Below are positions 1 to 6,940 of a DNA stretch of 13,386 nucleotides, piece by piece (positions within the stretch are counted from its first letter, which is position 1; each line of letters starts with the position of its first letter). Under the pieces are notes generated by a model. That model was given only the letters and a program-made list of their open reading frames with translations, did not search any database and was not told the origin of the DNA. This DNA is from CADEFF01 sp964569315 (GTDB lineage: Bacteria; Pseudomonadota; Alphaproteobacteria; Dongiales; Dongiaceae): assembly GCA_964569315.1 (NCBI GenBank), contig CAZMUZ010000101.1, positions 1 through 13,386 on the forward strand, in the 5' to 3' direction. The translations under genes were made by a program, and so were the position numbers.

Positions 1-481
1 CGACATAGGTCTTGGTCGGATGCTGGTCGTGCAGGCTCTTGCCGGCATCCTGCTCCAGATGCAGCCGCGTGATGCCGACCGCGCGCGTGCGCCCGCCCGG
101 CAGGTCGAGCGTGATGATGCCCTTGCCGACGATCGGCTGCAGATATTGCGAGATCTGATAGCCGGCCGGCAGGTCGGCGTAGAAATAGTTCTTCCGGTCG
201 AACACCGAATGGAGATTGATCTCGGCATCGAGCCCGAGGCCGGTGCGGACCGCCTGCTCCACGCAATATTCGTTGATCACCGGCAGCATGCCGGGGAAGC
301 CCGCATCGACGAAGCTCACCTGCGTATTGGGCTCGGCGCCGAAGGCGGTCGCCGCGCCGGAGAAGAGCTTCGCCTTCGAGACCACCTGCGCATGCACCTC
401 GAGCCCGAGCACGATCTCCCACGCGCCGGTGCGACCCTGAATCAGATCGGTGTCGTTCGCCTGCGCCGCTTCCGCTGCCAT
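1..481 (-). CDS. gatB: Asp-tRNA(Asn)/Glu-tRNA(Gln) amidotransferase subunit B (3' part missing)
   Basis: GatB binds and phosphorylates the misacylated Glu-tRNA(Gln) or Asp-tRNA(Asn) inside the cytoplasmic GatCAB complex, which turns it into the amidated tRNA. The visible 160 residues carry the family hallmarks: GLEVHAQ at about 26-32, the GatB signature DRKNYFYADLPAGYQISQ at about 95-112, and LHLEQDAGKS at about 141-150. The full protein is usually near 480 residues, so about two thirds lies beyond the left edge. Two ATGs are close together, at 487 and 481. A GAGGA ribosome site at 489-493 lies 7 bases from the ATG at 481 but only 1 base from the one at 487, so I chose 481. The gene follows gatA after a gap of about 14 bases and is probably cotranscribed with it. 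The assignment is secure. Confidence 0.95.
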   Translation of the reverse strand, partial: MAAEAAQANDTDLIQGRTGAWEIVLGLEVHAQVVSKAKLFSGAATAFGAEPNTQVSFVDAGFPGMLPVINEYCVEQAVRTGLGLDAEINLHSVFDRKNYFYADLPAGYQISQYLQPIVGKGIITLDLPGGRTRAVGITRLHLEQDAGKSLHDQHPTKTYV

Positions 482-495
482 CGTCATGTCCTCGT

Positions 496-1962
496 TCAAG
501 CGCCCGGACGCGCGGTGAAGTTCGCCGCCTTCTCCACCACCTGCGCGACGCGCAGCAGGGTCGCCTCGTCGAAGGCGCGGCCGATGAGCTGGAGGCCGAG
601 CGGAAGGCCGTCCGCCGACAGGCCGGCCGGCACCGAGATGCCAGGCAGGCCGGCCAGGTTCACCGGCACGGTGAAGATGTCGTTCAGATACATCGCGACC
701 GGATCGTCGGTCTTGTCGTTCGGCCCGAAGGCGGCGCTCGGCGTCGCCGGGGCGAGGATCGCATCGACCTTGTCGAAGGCTTCCGTGAAATCGCGGAGAA
801 TCAGGCTGCGCAGCCGCTGCGCCCGCAGGTAGTAGGCATCGTAGTAGCCGGCCGAGAGAACATAGGTGCCGATCAGGATGCGCCGCTTCACTTCTGCGCC
901 GAATCCCGCCGCGCGGGTCAGCTCATACATGGCATCGAGGCTTTCCGCCGGCACCCTGAGCCCGAACCGCACCCCGTCATAGCGCGCGAGGTTGGAGGAG
1001 GCCTCCGCCGGCGCGATGATGTAGTAGGTCGGCAGCGCATATTTCGAATGGGGTAGCGAGATATCGACGATCTCGGCCCCCGCCGCCTTGAGCCACTTGG
1101 CGCCTTCGGCCCACAGCGCCTCGATCTCGCCCGGCATGCCGTCCATCCGGTATTCCTTCGGCACGCCGATCCTGAGGCCGCGCACATCGCCGGTGAGCGC
1201 AGCGCGAAAATCCGGCACGGGCAGGTCCGCCGAGGTCGAATCCTTCGGATCGTGGCCTGCCATGGCGCCCAGCATGATCGCCGCATCCTCGACCGAGCGC
1301 GTCATCGGGCCGGCCTGGTCGAGCGAGGAGGCAAAGGCGACGATGCCCCAGCGCGAGCAGCGCCCATAGGTCGGCTTCAGCCCGACGATGCCGCAGAAGG
1401 CGGCCGGCTGGCGGATCGAGCCGCCGGTGTCGGTGCCCGTCGCGGCCAGCGCGACCCGCGCGGAAACCGACGCGGCCGAGCCGCCCGAGGAACCGCCCGG
1501 CACGAGCTTCGTCGCGTCGCCCTTGCGCTTCCAGGGGTTCTCGACGGCCCCGTAATAGCTCGTCAGGTTGGACGAGCCCATGGCGAACTCGTCGAGATTG
1601 AGCTTGCCCAGCATCACCGCGCCGGCGCGCCAGAGATTCGTCGTCACCGTCGATTCGTAGGTCGGCTTGAAGCCGTCAAGGATGTGCGAGCCCGCCGTGG
1701 TCGGCACGCCTTCGGTGCAGAAGAGATCCTTGATGCCGATCGGCAGCCCTTCCATCGCGCCCGCCTTGCCCTCGCGACGGCGCTTGTCCGAGGCATCGGC
1801 CATGGCCCGCGCCCGGTCCGGCGTCTCGGTGATGAAGGCGTTGAGATGGCGGTGCTTCTCCATCGCCGCGATATGCGCGTCGGTCAGCTCGCGGGACGAG
1901 AATTTACCGTTGGCGAGTCCGTCGATCGCGCCGGCGAGCGTAAGATCGGTAAGGGCAGCCAT
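496..1962 (-). CDS. gatA: Asp-tRNA(Asn)/Glu-tRNA(Gln) amidotransferase subunit A
   Basis: GatA is the glutaminase of GatCAB: it frees ammonia from glutamine and passes it to GatB. The 488-residue protein has normal family length. The amidase catalytic triad is visible: Lys78 in GIKDLF, cis-Ser158 in PGGSSGGSAAS, and the nucleophile Ser182 in GTDTGGSIRQP. The 24-residue spacing between the two serines equals that of known amidase-signature enzymes; the Lys-to-cis-Ser distance (80) is a few residues longer than usual (about 75). The start ATG at 1962 shares one base with the gatC stop (TAATG), which implies translational coupling. The reading frame stays open upstream through gatC, but that extension lacks family similarity. 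The gene lies in the middle of gatC-gatA-gatB. Confidence 0.97.
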   Translation of the reverse strand: MAALTDLTLAGAIDGLANGKFSSRELTDAHIAAMEKHRHLNAFITETPDRARAMADASDKRRREGKAGAMEGLPIGIKDLFCTEGVPTTAGSHILDGFKPTYESTVTTNLWRAGAVMLGKLNLDEFAMGSSNLTSYYGAVENPWKRKGDATKLVPGGSSGGSAASVSARVALAATGTDTGGSIRQPAAFCGIVGLKPTYGRCSRWGIVAFASSLDQAGPMTRSVEDAAIMLGAMAGHDPKDSTSADLPVPDFRAALTGDVRGLRIGVPKEYRMDGMPGEIEALWAEGAKWLKAAGAEIVDISLPHSKYALPTYYIIAPAEASSNLARYDGVRFGLRVPAESLDAMYELTRAAGFGAEVKRRILIGTYVLSAGYYDAYYLRAQRLRSLILRDFTEAFDKVDAILAPATPSAAFGPNDKTDDPVAMYLNDIFTVPVNLAGLPGISVPAGLSADGLPLGLQLIGRAFDEATLLRVAQVVEKAANFTARPGA

Positions 1963-2249
1963 TATTCGACCACCTTCGGCACGGCAAAGAAGCCGGCAGC
2001 GGCTTCCGGCGCATTCGCCAGGACGCGATCGCGATAGCCGCCGTCCGCTACCTCGTCCTTGCGCCGCGGCAGCTTGAACTGCTCGACCCCGGACATAGGT
2101 GCGACGCCCGAGACGTCCACCTCGTTGAGCTGCTCGACCCAGCGCAGGATGCCTTCTAGCTCGCCGGCCAGCGCGTCGGCCTCCTTCGGCTCCAGCCGGA
2201 TGCGGGCGAGCGTTGCGATATGGGCAACGGTCTTGCGGTCGAGCGACAT
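1962..2249 (-). CDS. gatC: Asp-tRNA(Asn)/Glu-tRNA(Gln) amidotransferase subunit C
   Basis: GatC is the small subunit that wraps around GatA and stabilises its contact with GatB. The 95-residue protein starts MSLDRKTVAHIATLARIRL, matching the conserved N-terminal helix of the family, and continues with an acidic helix (about 23-45) and a middle segment, VAPMSGVEQF, equivalent to the conserved V-x-P-x belt. It ends FFAVPKVVE, a typical GatC C-terminus. A ribosome site GAAGGA (minus strand) precedes the ATG at 2249 by about 6 bases. It is the first gene of the minus-strand gatCAB operon and is divergent from the Rieske oxygenase gene. Length and ends agree with the family, so the call is firm. 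Confidence 0.95.
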   Translation of the reverse strand: MSLDRKTVAHIATLARIRLEPKEADALAGELEGILRWVEQLNEVDVSGVAPMSGVEQFKLPRRKDEVADGGYRDRVLANAPEAAAGFFAVPKVVE

Positions 2250-2367
2250 GACGATCCTTCGCAAATGGGAAACCGGGCGGGACGACCCCGTCGCCGGATC
2301 CCGGATATCTCTGAACGGAGCCGATCCCCCAGGCGGAGGCGGGCGGACGGCTTCGGAGGGCGGCGAA

Positions 2368-2394
2368 ATTATCATCCGGTTCCGGTCGCTGCAA
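2368..2394 (-). promoter_or_regulatory. Candidate sigma-70-type promoter for gatCAB
   Basis: On the minus strand a GATAAT box (2368-2373, five of six matches to TATAAT) lies 15 bases from TTGCAG (2389-2394, weak -35). The spacing is shorter than the usual 17, and the start of gatC is about 118 bases further on. The box stands in one of the few AT-rich spots of the 252-base divergent gap (2250-2501). Inferred from sequence only. Confidence 0.3.
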
Positions 2395-2433
2395 CCCGAG
2401 GCGCCCCGCGGCTTTCCGCCATGGGACGCTCGC

Positions 2434-2462
2434 TTGCCCCCGGGAGACGGCGCGCCTACTCT
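2434..2462 (+). promoter_or_regulatory. Weak candidate promoter for the Rieske oxygenase gene
   Basis: TTGCCC (2434-2439, four of six to TTGACA) is followed after exactly 17 bases by TACTCT (2457-2462, three of six to TATAAT), about 40 bases before the start codon at 2502. The -10 is poor, so this is only a suggestion. The remainder of the 2250-2501 gap holds nothing else I can name. Confidence 0.22.
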
Positions 2463-2501
2463 GCCGGCCGGCGGCAACGCGGTATCAAGGGAGAGACCCG
2501 C

Positions 2502-3668
2502 ATGACCAACCCGGTTGAACAGCTTCTCGGCAAACCGGCGATCGAGGCGCTGAAGCGGCCGATCGGGCAGGCCTTCGGATTGCCGGGCGCCGCCTTCACC
2601 AGCGACGATTTCTTCGATCTGGAAAAGGAGACGCTTTTTCCGCGCACCTGGACCGTGGCGGGCGTGGCGAGCGACATCCCGAACCCGGGCGACGCGAAGC
2701 CGGTCACCGTATCGGGCCTGCCGCTGATGCTGGTGCGCGACCGCGAGGGCCAGGTCCGTGCGTTCCACAATGTCTGTCGCCATCGCGGCATGCGGCTCCT
2801 GACCGAACCCTGCAAGGGCCAGACGACCCTGCGCTGCCCCTGGCATAGCTGGTCCTACGCGCTCGACGGGCGCTGCATGGCGACGCCGAACATCGGCGGC
2901 GTCGGCGTGAACGAGGCCAAGGGCTTCGAGAAAAGCGAGCTCGGGCTGAAGCCCGTCCGCGCCGGGGTATGGCTGAACACCGTCTTCGTCAATCTGGACG
3001 GCAAGGCGCCGCCACTTTCCGAGCATGTCGCGCCGTACGAGGAATATTACTCGGCGTTCGATCTCTCCCTGCTCCGCCACAGCGGTCATACCGACCGCGA
3101 GTTCAAGGCGAACTGGAAGCTCTGCATCGAGGGCGGCATCGAGGATTACCACCTGCCCTGGGTGCATCCGCAGTTCTTCGAGGGCGTGCCGGCCTGGCAC
3201 GGTCGCGCGATCCTCGATCGCAGCCTGGTCGGCACCGAGAGCTGGTTCGGCAAGTCCGACGTCGATCTCTACGGCGCCAGCCGCGAGCTGCCCTGCTTCC
3301 CGGGCCTCAACGACGACCATCGGCAGACGGGAAATTTCATGGTGCTCTTCCCGAATGCCGGGCTCTCGATCGGACCGGATCACATGGCGATCACCCACTA
3401 TGTACCGAAGAGCGCCGGCCTGACCTACTACCGCAAGGATTACTATTTCATCGGCGAGGCCGCGACCGATCCCGCCTTCGAGGAGGCCCGGAAGACCGTC
3501 ACGAGCGGCTGGCTGCAGATCAACGATCAGGACCAGAGCATCGTCGAGCCGCTGCACGAGAACCACCGGACCCGCGACAAGATCGGCGTCGACAACCGGT
3601 TCTCGCCGGAATGGGAAGGCGCCATCCGCGGCTTCCAGACCCTGGTGGTCGACACGATGATGCGCTGA
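2502..3668 (+). CDS. Rieske 2Fe-2S ring-hydroxylating-type oxygenase, alpha subunit
   Basis: This is the catalytic subunit of a Rieske non-haem iron oxygenase, which uses O2 and electrons from a partner reductase to hydroxylate or demethylate a small molecule in the cytoplasm. The 388 residues show an N-terminal Rieske domain with cluster ligands Cys92 and His94 (NVCRHRG) and Cys112 and His115 (RCPWH). A C-terminal catalytic domain follows, with iron ligands His217 and His222 (EDYHLPWVH) and probably Asp344 (NDQDQSIVEP). The residue bridging the two metal sites, at -3 from His217, is Glu214; many ring dioxygenases have Asp there, while carnitine/choline-type monooxygenases have Glu. AGGGAG at 2488-2493, 8 bases before ATG 2502, fixes the start. 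No reductase, ferredoxin or beta subunit is nearby, so the substrate and electron donor are unknown. Confidence 0.92.
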   Translation: MTNPVEQLLGKPAIEALKRPIGQAFGLPGAAFTSDDFFDLEKETLFPRTWTVAGVASDIPNPGDAKPVTVSGLPLMLVRDREGQVRAFHNVCRHRGMRLLTEPCKGQTTLRCPWHSWSYALDGRCMATPNIGGVGVNEAKGFEKSELGLKPVRAGVWLNTVFVNLDGKAPPLSEHVAPYEEYYSAFDLSLLRHSGHTDREFKANWKLCIEGGIEDYHLPWVHPQFFEGVPAWHGRAILDRSLVGTESWFGKSDVDLYGASRELPCFPGLNDDHRQTGNFMVLFPNAGLSIGPDHMAITHYVPKSAGLTYYRKDYYFIGEAATDPAFEEARKTVTSGWLQINDQDQSIVEPLHENHRTRDKIGVDNRFSPEWEGAIRGFQTLVVDTMMR

Positions 3669-3696
3669 CGGCGCGTCCTCGACCGCTCGGCGCTAC

Positions 3697-3719
3697 CGGT
3701 GCGGCGGGCCGCCGCCCCG
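3697..3719 (+). terminator. GC-rich hairpin after the Rieske gene, possible weak terminator
   Basis: GCGGCG (3701-3706) pairs with CGCCGC (3710-3715) around a GGC loop, and three more pairs follow beyond one mismatch (3697-3699 with 3717-3719). It starts 28 bases after the Rieske stop. No T-run follows, so intrinsic termination is doubtful; it may instead slow polymerase or mark the 3' end of the message. Confidence 0.33.
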
Positions 3720-3746
3720 AGGTCTTGTGGCCGATATTGCCGGAAA

Positions 3747-3761
3747 TGCCCGGTAAGGGCA
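3747..3761 (+). other. Small hairpin in the leader of the protease gene
   Basis: TGCCC (3747-3751) and GGGCA (3757-3761) form a perfect 5-bp stem with a GGTAA loop, 37 bases before the protease start codon. It could be a leader structure or, together with the hairpin at 3697-3719, part of the transcript boundary between the two genes. No further evidence of function is visible. Confidence 0.25.
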
Positions 3762-3798
3762 GACTTGGGGTGCGCCCGTCCCGCATAGGTGGCCCTCG

Positions 3799-5046
3799 AT
3801 GCGCCCCGTCATCACCCTGCCCGCTCCCGGCCTCGCGCTTGCCGCGTGGGCCGCGCTCTTTCTCGCCTTCGCCGTTCCCGCCGCAGCTTTCGACCCTTCC
3901 CTGGGGCAGACGGTCGATGGGCAGCTCTACAAGCCGACCGAAAAGCTCGTGGCCGCCTTGCTGGTCGATCAGGGGCTCCGCAGCAAGGTCGACGACGACG
4001 GCGACCTCGAGGTGACGTTCACGGTCGATGGCGTGACCGTGCCCGGCTGGCTCATCTTCGACCGTCTCGACGACGGGACGATCTGGAATCTCCGCTTCAC
4101 GGCGAACCTGCCGGCCGACCACGAGCGCCGCGATCAGTACCACGAATACGCCAATGGCTGGAATCGCGACGAAGTCACCGTGAAGCTTTTCGTCAATGAC
4201 GAGGAGGAGCTGGTCGCCGAGCAGAACTTCCCGGTGCAGTTCGGCCTCAATCCGAAGGAATTCGCCGAGAACGGCTACCAGGTCTTCATCGAAGGCGTCG
4301 GGCGCGTGCTCGATGATATGGGAGCCGGCGCGGTCAGGGCCGGCGACGAGCCGGTGGCGGATCCGGGCGACAATCCGGGCGAGCCCATCGTGGCGAGCGA
4401 TCCGCCGGCCCGCTCCATCGGGTTGCTGGAGATGTCGGACGGCACGGTCTGCTCCGCCAGCGTGGTCGCGATCGACGTGATCCTGACGGCGGCGCACTGC
4501 CTTTTCGACGAGGACCACGGCCGCGTCTCGCCGGCCCTGTTCAGCGCCGGCTACGACCGCGGCGACACCGTTGCCACCTCGAAGATCCGCGACGTCTATC
4601 TGCCGCCGGAGTACGACCACAAGAAGTTTCTCTCGACCAACGACATCGACGGCTACGACTACGCGTTCCTCCGGCTCAACCGCGAGATCGGCGAGGATAC
4701 CGGCATCCTGCCGGTGCGCGTGCTGAGCGGCGGCGAGCTCGACGCCATGATGGAGATCGGCGGCACCGGCTTTACCCAGATCGGCTACGGCAACGAGGAG
4801 AGCGACCATCCGGTGGTGCGGCGCAACTGCCGCATCGAGCAATGGTGGGACGACCATACCTATGCGCATCACTGCGGCACCGTGCCGGGCGATTCCGGGT
4901 CGCCCGACCTGATCCTGCTGAACGGCGAGTATTCGATCGTCGGAATCGAATCCGCCGAGGTCGACTTCCGCAACCTGAAGGGCGCGGACATGGTCGTGTC
5001 GGCTTCCGCCTTCGCGGACGCGCTGGCGGCGTTCATCGCCCGCTGA
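3799..5046 (+). CDS. Exported S1-fold serine protease with N-terminal YbjN-like domain
   Basis: The 415-residue protein starts with a signal peptide (hydrophobic about 11-30, probable cut after AAA at 28-30), so it acts in the periplasm or outside. Residues about 45-174 resemble the YbjN family (PF10722): an acidic DDDGDLEV strand, IWNLRF, then a NGWNRDEVTVKL helix-strand segment. An Asp/Pro-rich linker (about 175-203) leads to a chymotrypsin-fold protease domain with His233 (LTAAHC), Asp287 (GYDYAF) and Ser366 (PGDSGSP). Cys218-Cys234 and Cys344-Cys359 probably form disulfides. The residue six before the serine is Gly360, so trypsin-like Lys/Arg preference is unlikely; the HCGTVPGDSGSP context resembles V8-like (S1B) proteases. 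The start has AGGTGG nearby. It follows the Rieske gene by 130 bases and is probably transcribed separately. Its target is unknown. Confidence 0.9.
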   Translation: MRPVITLPAPGLALAAWAALFLAFAVPAAAFDPSLGQTVDGQLYKPTEKLVAALLVDQGLRSKVDDDGDLEVTFTVDGVTVPGWLIFDRLDDGTIWNLRFTANLPADHERRDQYHEYANGWNRDEVTVKLFVNDEEELVAEQNFPVQFGLNPKEFAENGYQVFIEGVGRVLDDMGAGAVRAGDEPVADPGDNPGEPIVASDPPARSIGLLEMSDGTVCSASVVAIDVILTAAHCLFDEDHGRVSPALFSAGYDRGDTVATSKIRDVYLPPEYDHKKFLSTNDIDGYDYAFLRLNREIGEDTGILPVRVLSGGELDAMMEIGGTGFTQIGYGNEESDHPVVRRNCRIEQWWDDHTYAHHCGTVPGDSGSPDLILLNGEYSIVGIESAEVDFRNLKGADMVVSASAFADALAAFIAR

Positions 5047-5059
5047 GGAAGGCGCGGGA

Positions 5060-5677
5060 TCAGCCCCAGGCGATCCAGAGAGCCCAGAGGCCGAATCCGA
5101 TCAGCACGAGGCCGGAGAGCCCGTTGATCCAGGCCGTCGCGGTCGCGCCGAGACGATGCCGCACCGCCCCCACGGCGAGGCTGAGGAAGAGCCACCAGGC
5201 GGCCGACCCCGACAGCACGCCTGCCACGAGCTGCAGCGCCGATCCGGCGTCGGGCGCCGAGCCGAGCCCCACGCTCGCGAAGATCGCCGCGAAGGACAGG
5301 ATGGTCGCGGGATTGGCGAGGGTCAGCAGGAAAGTGCTACCGAAATAGCCGGCGAGATCGATGGCACCCCGGGACGGCGCGGCCTCGACCTCTGCCGGCG
5401 GACGCCGCATCCCGGCGATGCCGAGCCACAGCAGGAAGACGCCGCCCGCCGTGGCGATCCATTCCTGCCGATCGACGAGCAGGGCCGCGAGCGCCGTGCC
5501 GAAGGCGCCGATCGCGCCATAGACCCCGTCGGCGGCGGCAGCACCGAGGCCGGTCACGAAGCCGGCGAGACGGCCGGCGTTGAGGGTGCGCCGCATGCAG
5601 AGCACGCCGATCGGGCCGACGGGGGCCGCGATCGCGAGGCCGATGACGAAGCCGCGGAGCCAGAGATCGGCCGTCAC
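5060..5677 (-). CDS. LysE/RhtB-family amino-acid exporter, second copy
   Basis: LysE-family proteins export amino acids or related small molecules across the inner membrane. The 205-residue protein has family length and about six hydrophobic segments. The LysE hallmarks GLAIAAPVGPIG (about 13-24) and LTLANPATILSFA (about 118-130) are present. I chose GTG at 5677 because GGGAAGG lies 7 bases upstream; the frame stays open to an ATG at 5728, but that would overlap the preceding gene by 38 bases and add a polar, unlike N-terminus. It is the third gene of an Lrp-LysE-LysE set, 13 bases after the first exporter. Its stop is 13 bases from the stop of the convergent protease gene. The substrate cannot be told from sequence. 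Confidence 0.9.
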   Translation of the reverse strand: MTADLWLRGFVIGLAIAAPVGPIGVLCMRRTLNAGRLAGFVTGLGAAAADGVYGAIGAFGTALAALLVDRQEWIATAGGVFLLWLGIAGMRRPPAEVEAAPSRGAIDLAGYFGSTFLLTLANPATILSFAAIFASVGLGSAPDAGSALQLVAGVLSGSAAWWLFLSLAVGAVRHRLGATATAWINGLSGLVLIGFGLWALWIAWG

Positions 5678-5690
5678 CGCCAAGCCTTCC

Positions 5691-6371
5691 CTATCGGAAG
5701 GTCCATTCGAGCGCCGTGTAGAACACATAGGCGCCGAAGGCGAGCAATCCCACGGCCGAGATCCGGTTGAAATGATGCAGCCAGGCGTCGCTCAACCGCC
5801 GCCGGGCAAGGCCGGAAATGACAACGAGCATGGCCCACCAGGCGACCGAGCCCACGAACACGCCCGCGACGAGCGCCATCATCTTCGGATAGTCCACGAG
5901 CGGATCGTTGATCTGCTCGGTATCCCCCGGGGTCGCGCCGATCGCGACGATGACGGCCGCGAAGGAGAGGATCGTCATCGGGTTGGCGAGCGTCAGCATC
6001 AGAATGGTCACGAACTCGCGGACCAGCCCCCCCATGCCGATGGCGCGGCTCGGCTCGCGCACGGTTTTCTCCGTCGGATGGGCGAGCCAGCTCTGGATAC
6101 CGAGGAAACAGAGCAGCGCGCCGCCGACGAAGGCGAGCCAGTTGCGATGGTCGTAGAGGAAGCCGCCGACCAGCGTCAGGCCGAAGGCGGCGACGAATCC
6201 ATAGATGGCGTCGGCCGTCCCGGCGCCGAGCCCGGTCGCGTAACCGGAACGCCAGCCGCGGGTAAGGGTCCGTCGCACGATGATGAGCGCAGTCGGCCCG
6301 ACGGGCGCCGCTATCGCGAGCCCGACCAGGATACCCTTGAAGAAGAACTCCGTGGAGAAGACGCTAGGCAT
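5691..6371 (-). CDS. LysE/RhtB-family amino-acid exporter, first copy
   Basis: This inner-membrane exporter of 226 residues has about six membrane segments. It carries VGLAIAAPVGPTALI (about 16-30), a TGLGAGTADAIYG segment with the family Asp, and LTLANPMTILSFAAV (about 126-140). It shares these blocks closely with the neighbouring exporter, pointing to an old tandem duplication; this copy has a longer loop at about 146-162 (GATPGDTEQIND) that the other lacks. The ATG at 6371 overlaps the end of the lrp-like gene by 8 bases, so translation is probably coupled to that of the regulator. The physical link to an Lrp/AsnC regulator suggests export of an amino acid that the regulator senses; this is inference. 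Confidence 0.92.
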   Translation of the reverse strand: MPSVFSTEFFFKGILVGLAIAAPVGPTALIIVRRTLTRGWRSGYATGLGAGTADAIYGFVAAFGLTLVGGFLYDHRNWLAFVGGALLCFLGIQSWLAHPTEKTVREPSRAIGMGGLVREFVTILMLTLANPMTILSFAAVIVAIGATPGDTEQINDPLVDYPKMMALVAGVFVGSVAWWAMLVVISGLARRRLSDAWLHHFNRISAVGLLAFGAYVFYTALEWTFR

Positions 6372-6828
6372 CGGCCGCGTCCCGGCAATCGACCGCGGCA
6401 GTTTCCTTCGCCGTGGAAAGCACGATCAGCGTGAACGTACGCGCGATGCCCGGAAGGGATTTGATCCGATCGCCGATGAGATGCTCCAGGTGACGGGTGT
6501 CGCGCGCGCGAAGCTTGATGAGGTAGGAATAGTCGCCGGTCATGTGGTGACATTCCTGCACTTCCGGCATTTGACGGATGCGTCGCACGAGTTCCCCCTC
6601 GGCCCCCGCCCGGTCCACGAGTATCTGGACGAAGGCGAGGATGTCGAGTCCGAGGGCCGCCGGATCGAGCCGCGCCTCGATCGACCGCAGCACGCCGCGG
6701 TTTCTGAGGCGCTTCAGCCGCTCGTTCACGCCGGACACGGAGAGACCGACCGCTTTTCCGATCGCGCCGTAAGACCGAGTCGCGTCGATCTGAATGAGTT
6801 GCAATATTTCTCTATCTATGGCGTCCAT
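6364..6828 (-). CDS. Lrp/AsnC-family transcriptional regulator
   Basis: Lrp/AsnC proteins are DNA-binding regulators that sense amino acids. The 154-residue protein has the usual order: an N-terminal winged helix-turn-helix (about 3-52; AIGKAVGLSVSGVNERLKRL covers the two helices) and a C-terminal RAM ligand domain (about 63-142) with the typical GDYSYL at 98-103 and LPGIARTFT at 125-133. The start is conserved in style (MDAIDREILQLIQIDATRSY). It is first in an operon with two LysE exporters and overlaps the next gene by 8 bases. It is divergent from ruvX across a 112-base AT-rich gap that holds a candidate Lrp box, consistent with autoregulation. The likely regulon is the two exporters; the effector amino acid is unknown. 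Confidence 0.93.
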   Translation of the reverse strand: MDAIDREILQLIQIDATRSYGAIGKAVGLSVSGVNERLKRLRNRGVLRSIEARLDPAALGLDILAFVQILVDRAGAEGELVRRIRQMPEVQECHHMTGDYSYLIKLRARDTRHLEHLIGDRIKSLPGIARTFTLIVLSTAKETAAVDCRDAADA

Positions 6829-6940
6829 GCCGCATAAAATACATTATTACCATATAAAAACTGCATTTTTTTCTAAGTTGGTGGATTTCCGCAAGAATCC
6901 CGGCTTGCCAGCATCCACGACAACCGGCTATCCAGCCGCG
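6829..6940. promoter_or_regulatory. AT-rich divergent control region between lrp-like gene and ruvX
   Basis: This 112-base gap stands out from the GC-rich surroundings: its left half (about 6835-6876) is nearly all A and T, with ATAAAATACATTATTACC and a run of seven T. Several -10-like hexamers occur on both strands (for example TATAAA at 6853-6858 plus, and TATGGT on the minus strand), so single promoters cannot be picked with confidence. It must serve the lrp-like operon and may serve ruvX. Bendable AT-rich DNA suits Lrp-type wrapping. Confidence 0.55.
6861..6875 (+). promoter_or_regulatory. Candidate Lrp-type binding site
   Basis: The 15 bases CTGCATTTTTTTCTA match 13 of 15 positions of the E. 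coli Lrp consensus YAGHAWATTWTDCTR. It lies 33 bases upstream of the start codon of the Lrp/AsnC-like gene. The match is partly driven by the T-run, and AsnC-family members often have their own motifs, so the call is tentative. Confidence 0.35.

Noticed and set aside
1252..2037. Plus-strand frame of 261 residues opposite gatA/gatC
   Set aside because: It is the antisense of gatA, whose catalytic triad is intact.
2220..2501. N-terminal extension of the Rieske reading frame
   Set aside because: The added 94 residues are Arg/Gly/Pro-rich with no similarity to the family, and a good ribosome site precedes ATG 2502.
1962..3566. Very long minus-strand open frame running from gatC back through the antisense of the Rieske gene (534 residues)
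   Set aside because: The part beyond gatC is low-complexity, lacks any family motif and mirrors the codon pattern of the real Rieske gene; it is typical of GC-rich antisense frames.
3520..4872. Minus-strand frame of 450 residues opposite the protease gene
   Set aside because: The protease on the plus strand has a signal peptide and full catalytic motifs; the opposite frame has only Arg/Val/Ala/Asp-rich filler.
5580..6434. Plus-strand frame of 284 residues across both LysE genes
   Set aside because: It crosses the antisense of two clearly real genes and is rich in Asp, Glu, Arg and Gly without a motif.
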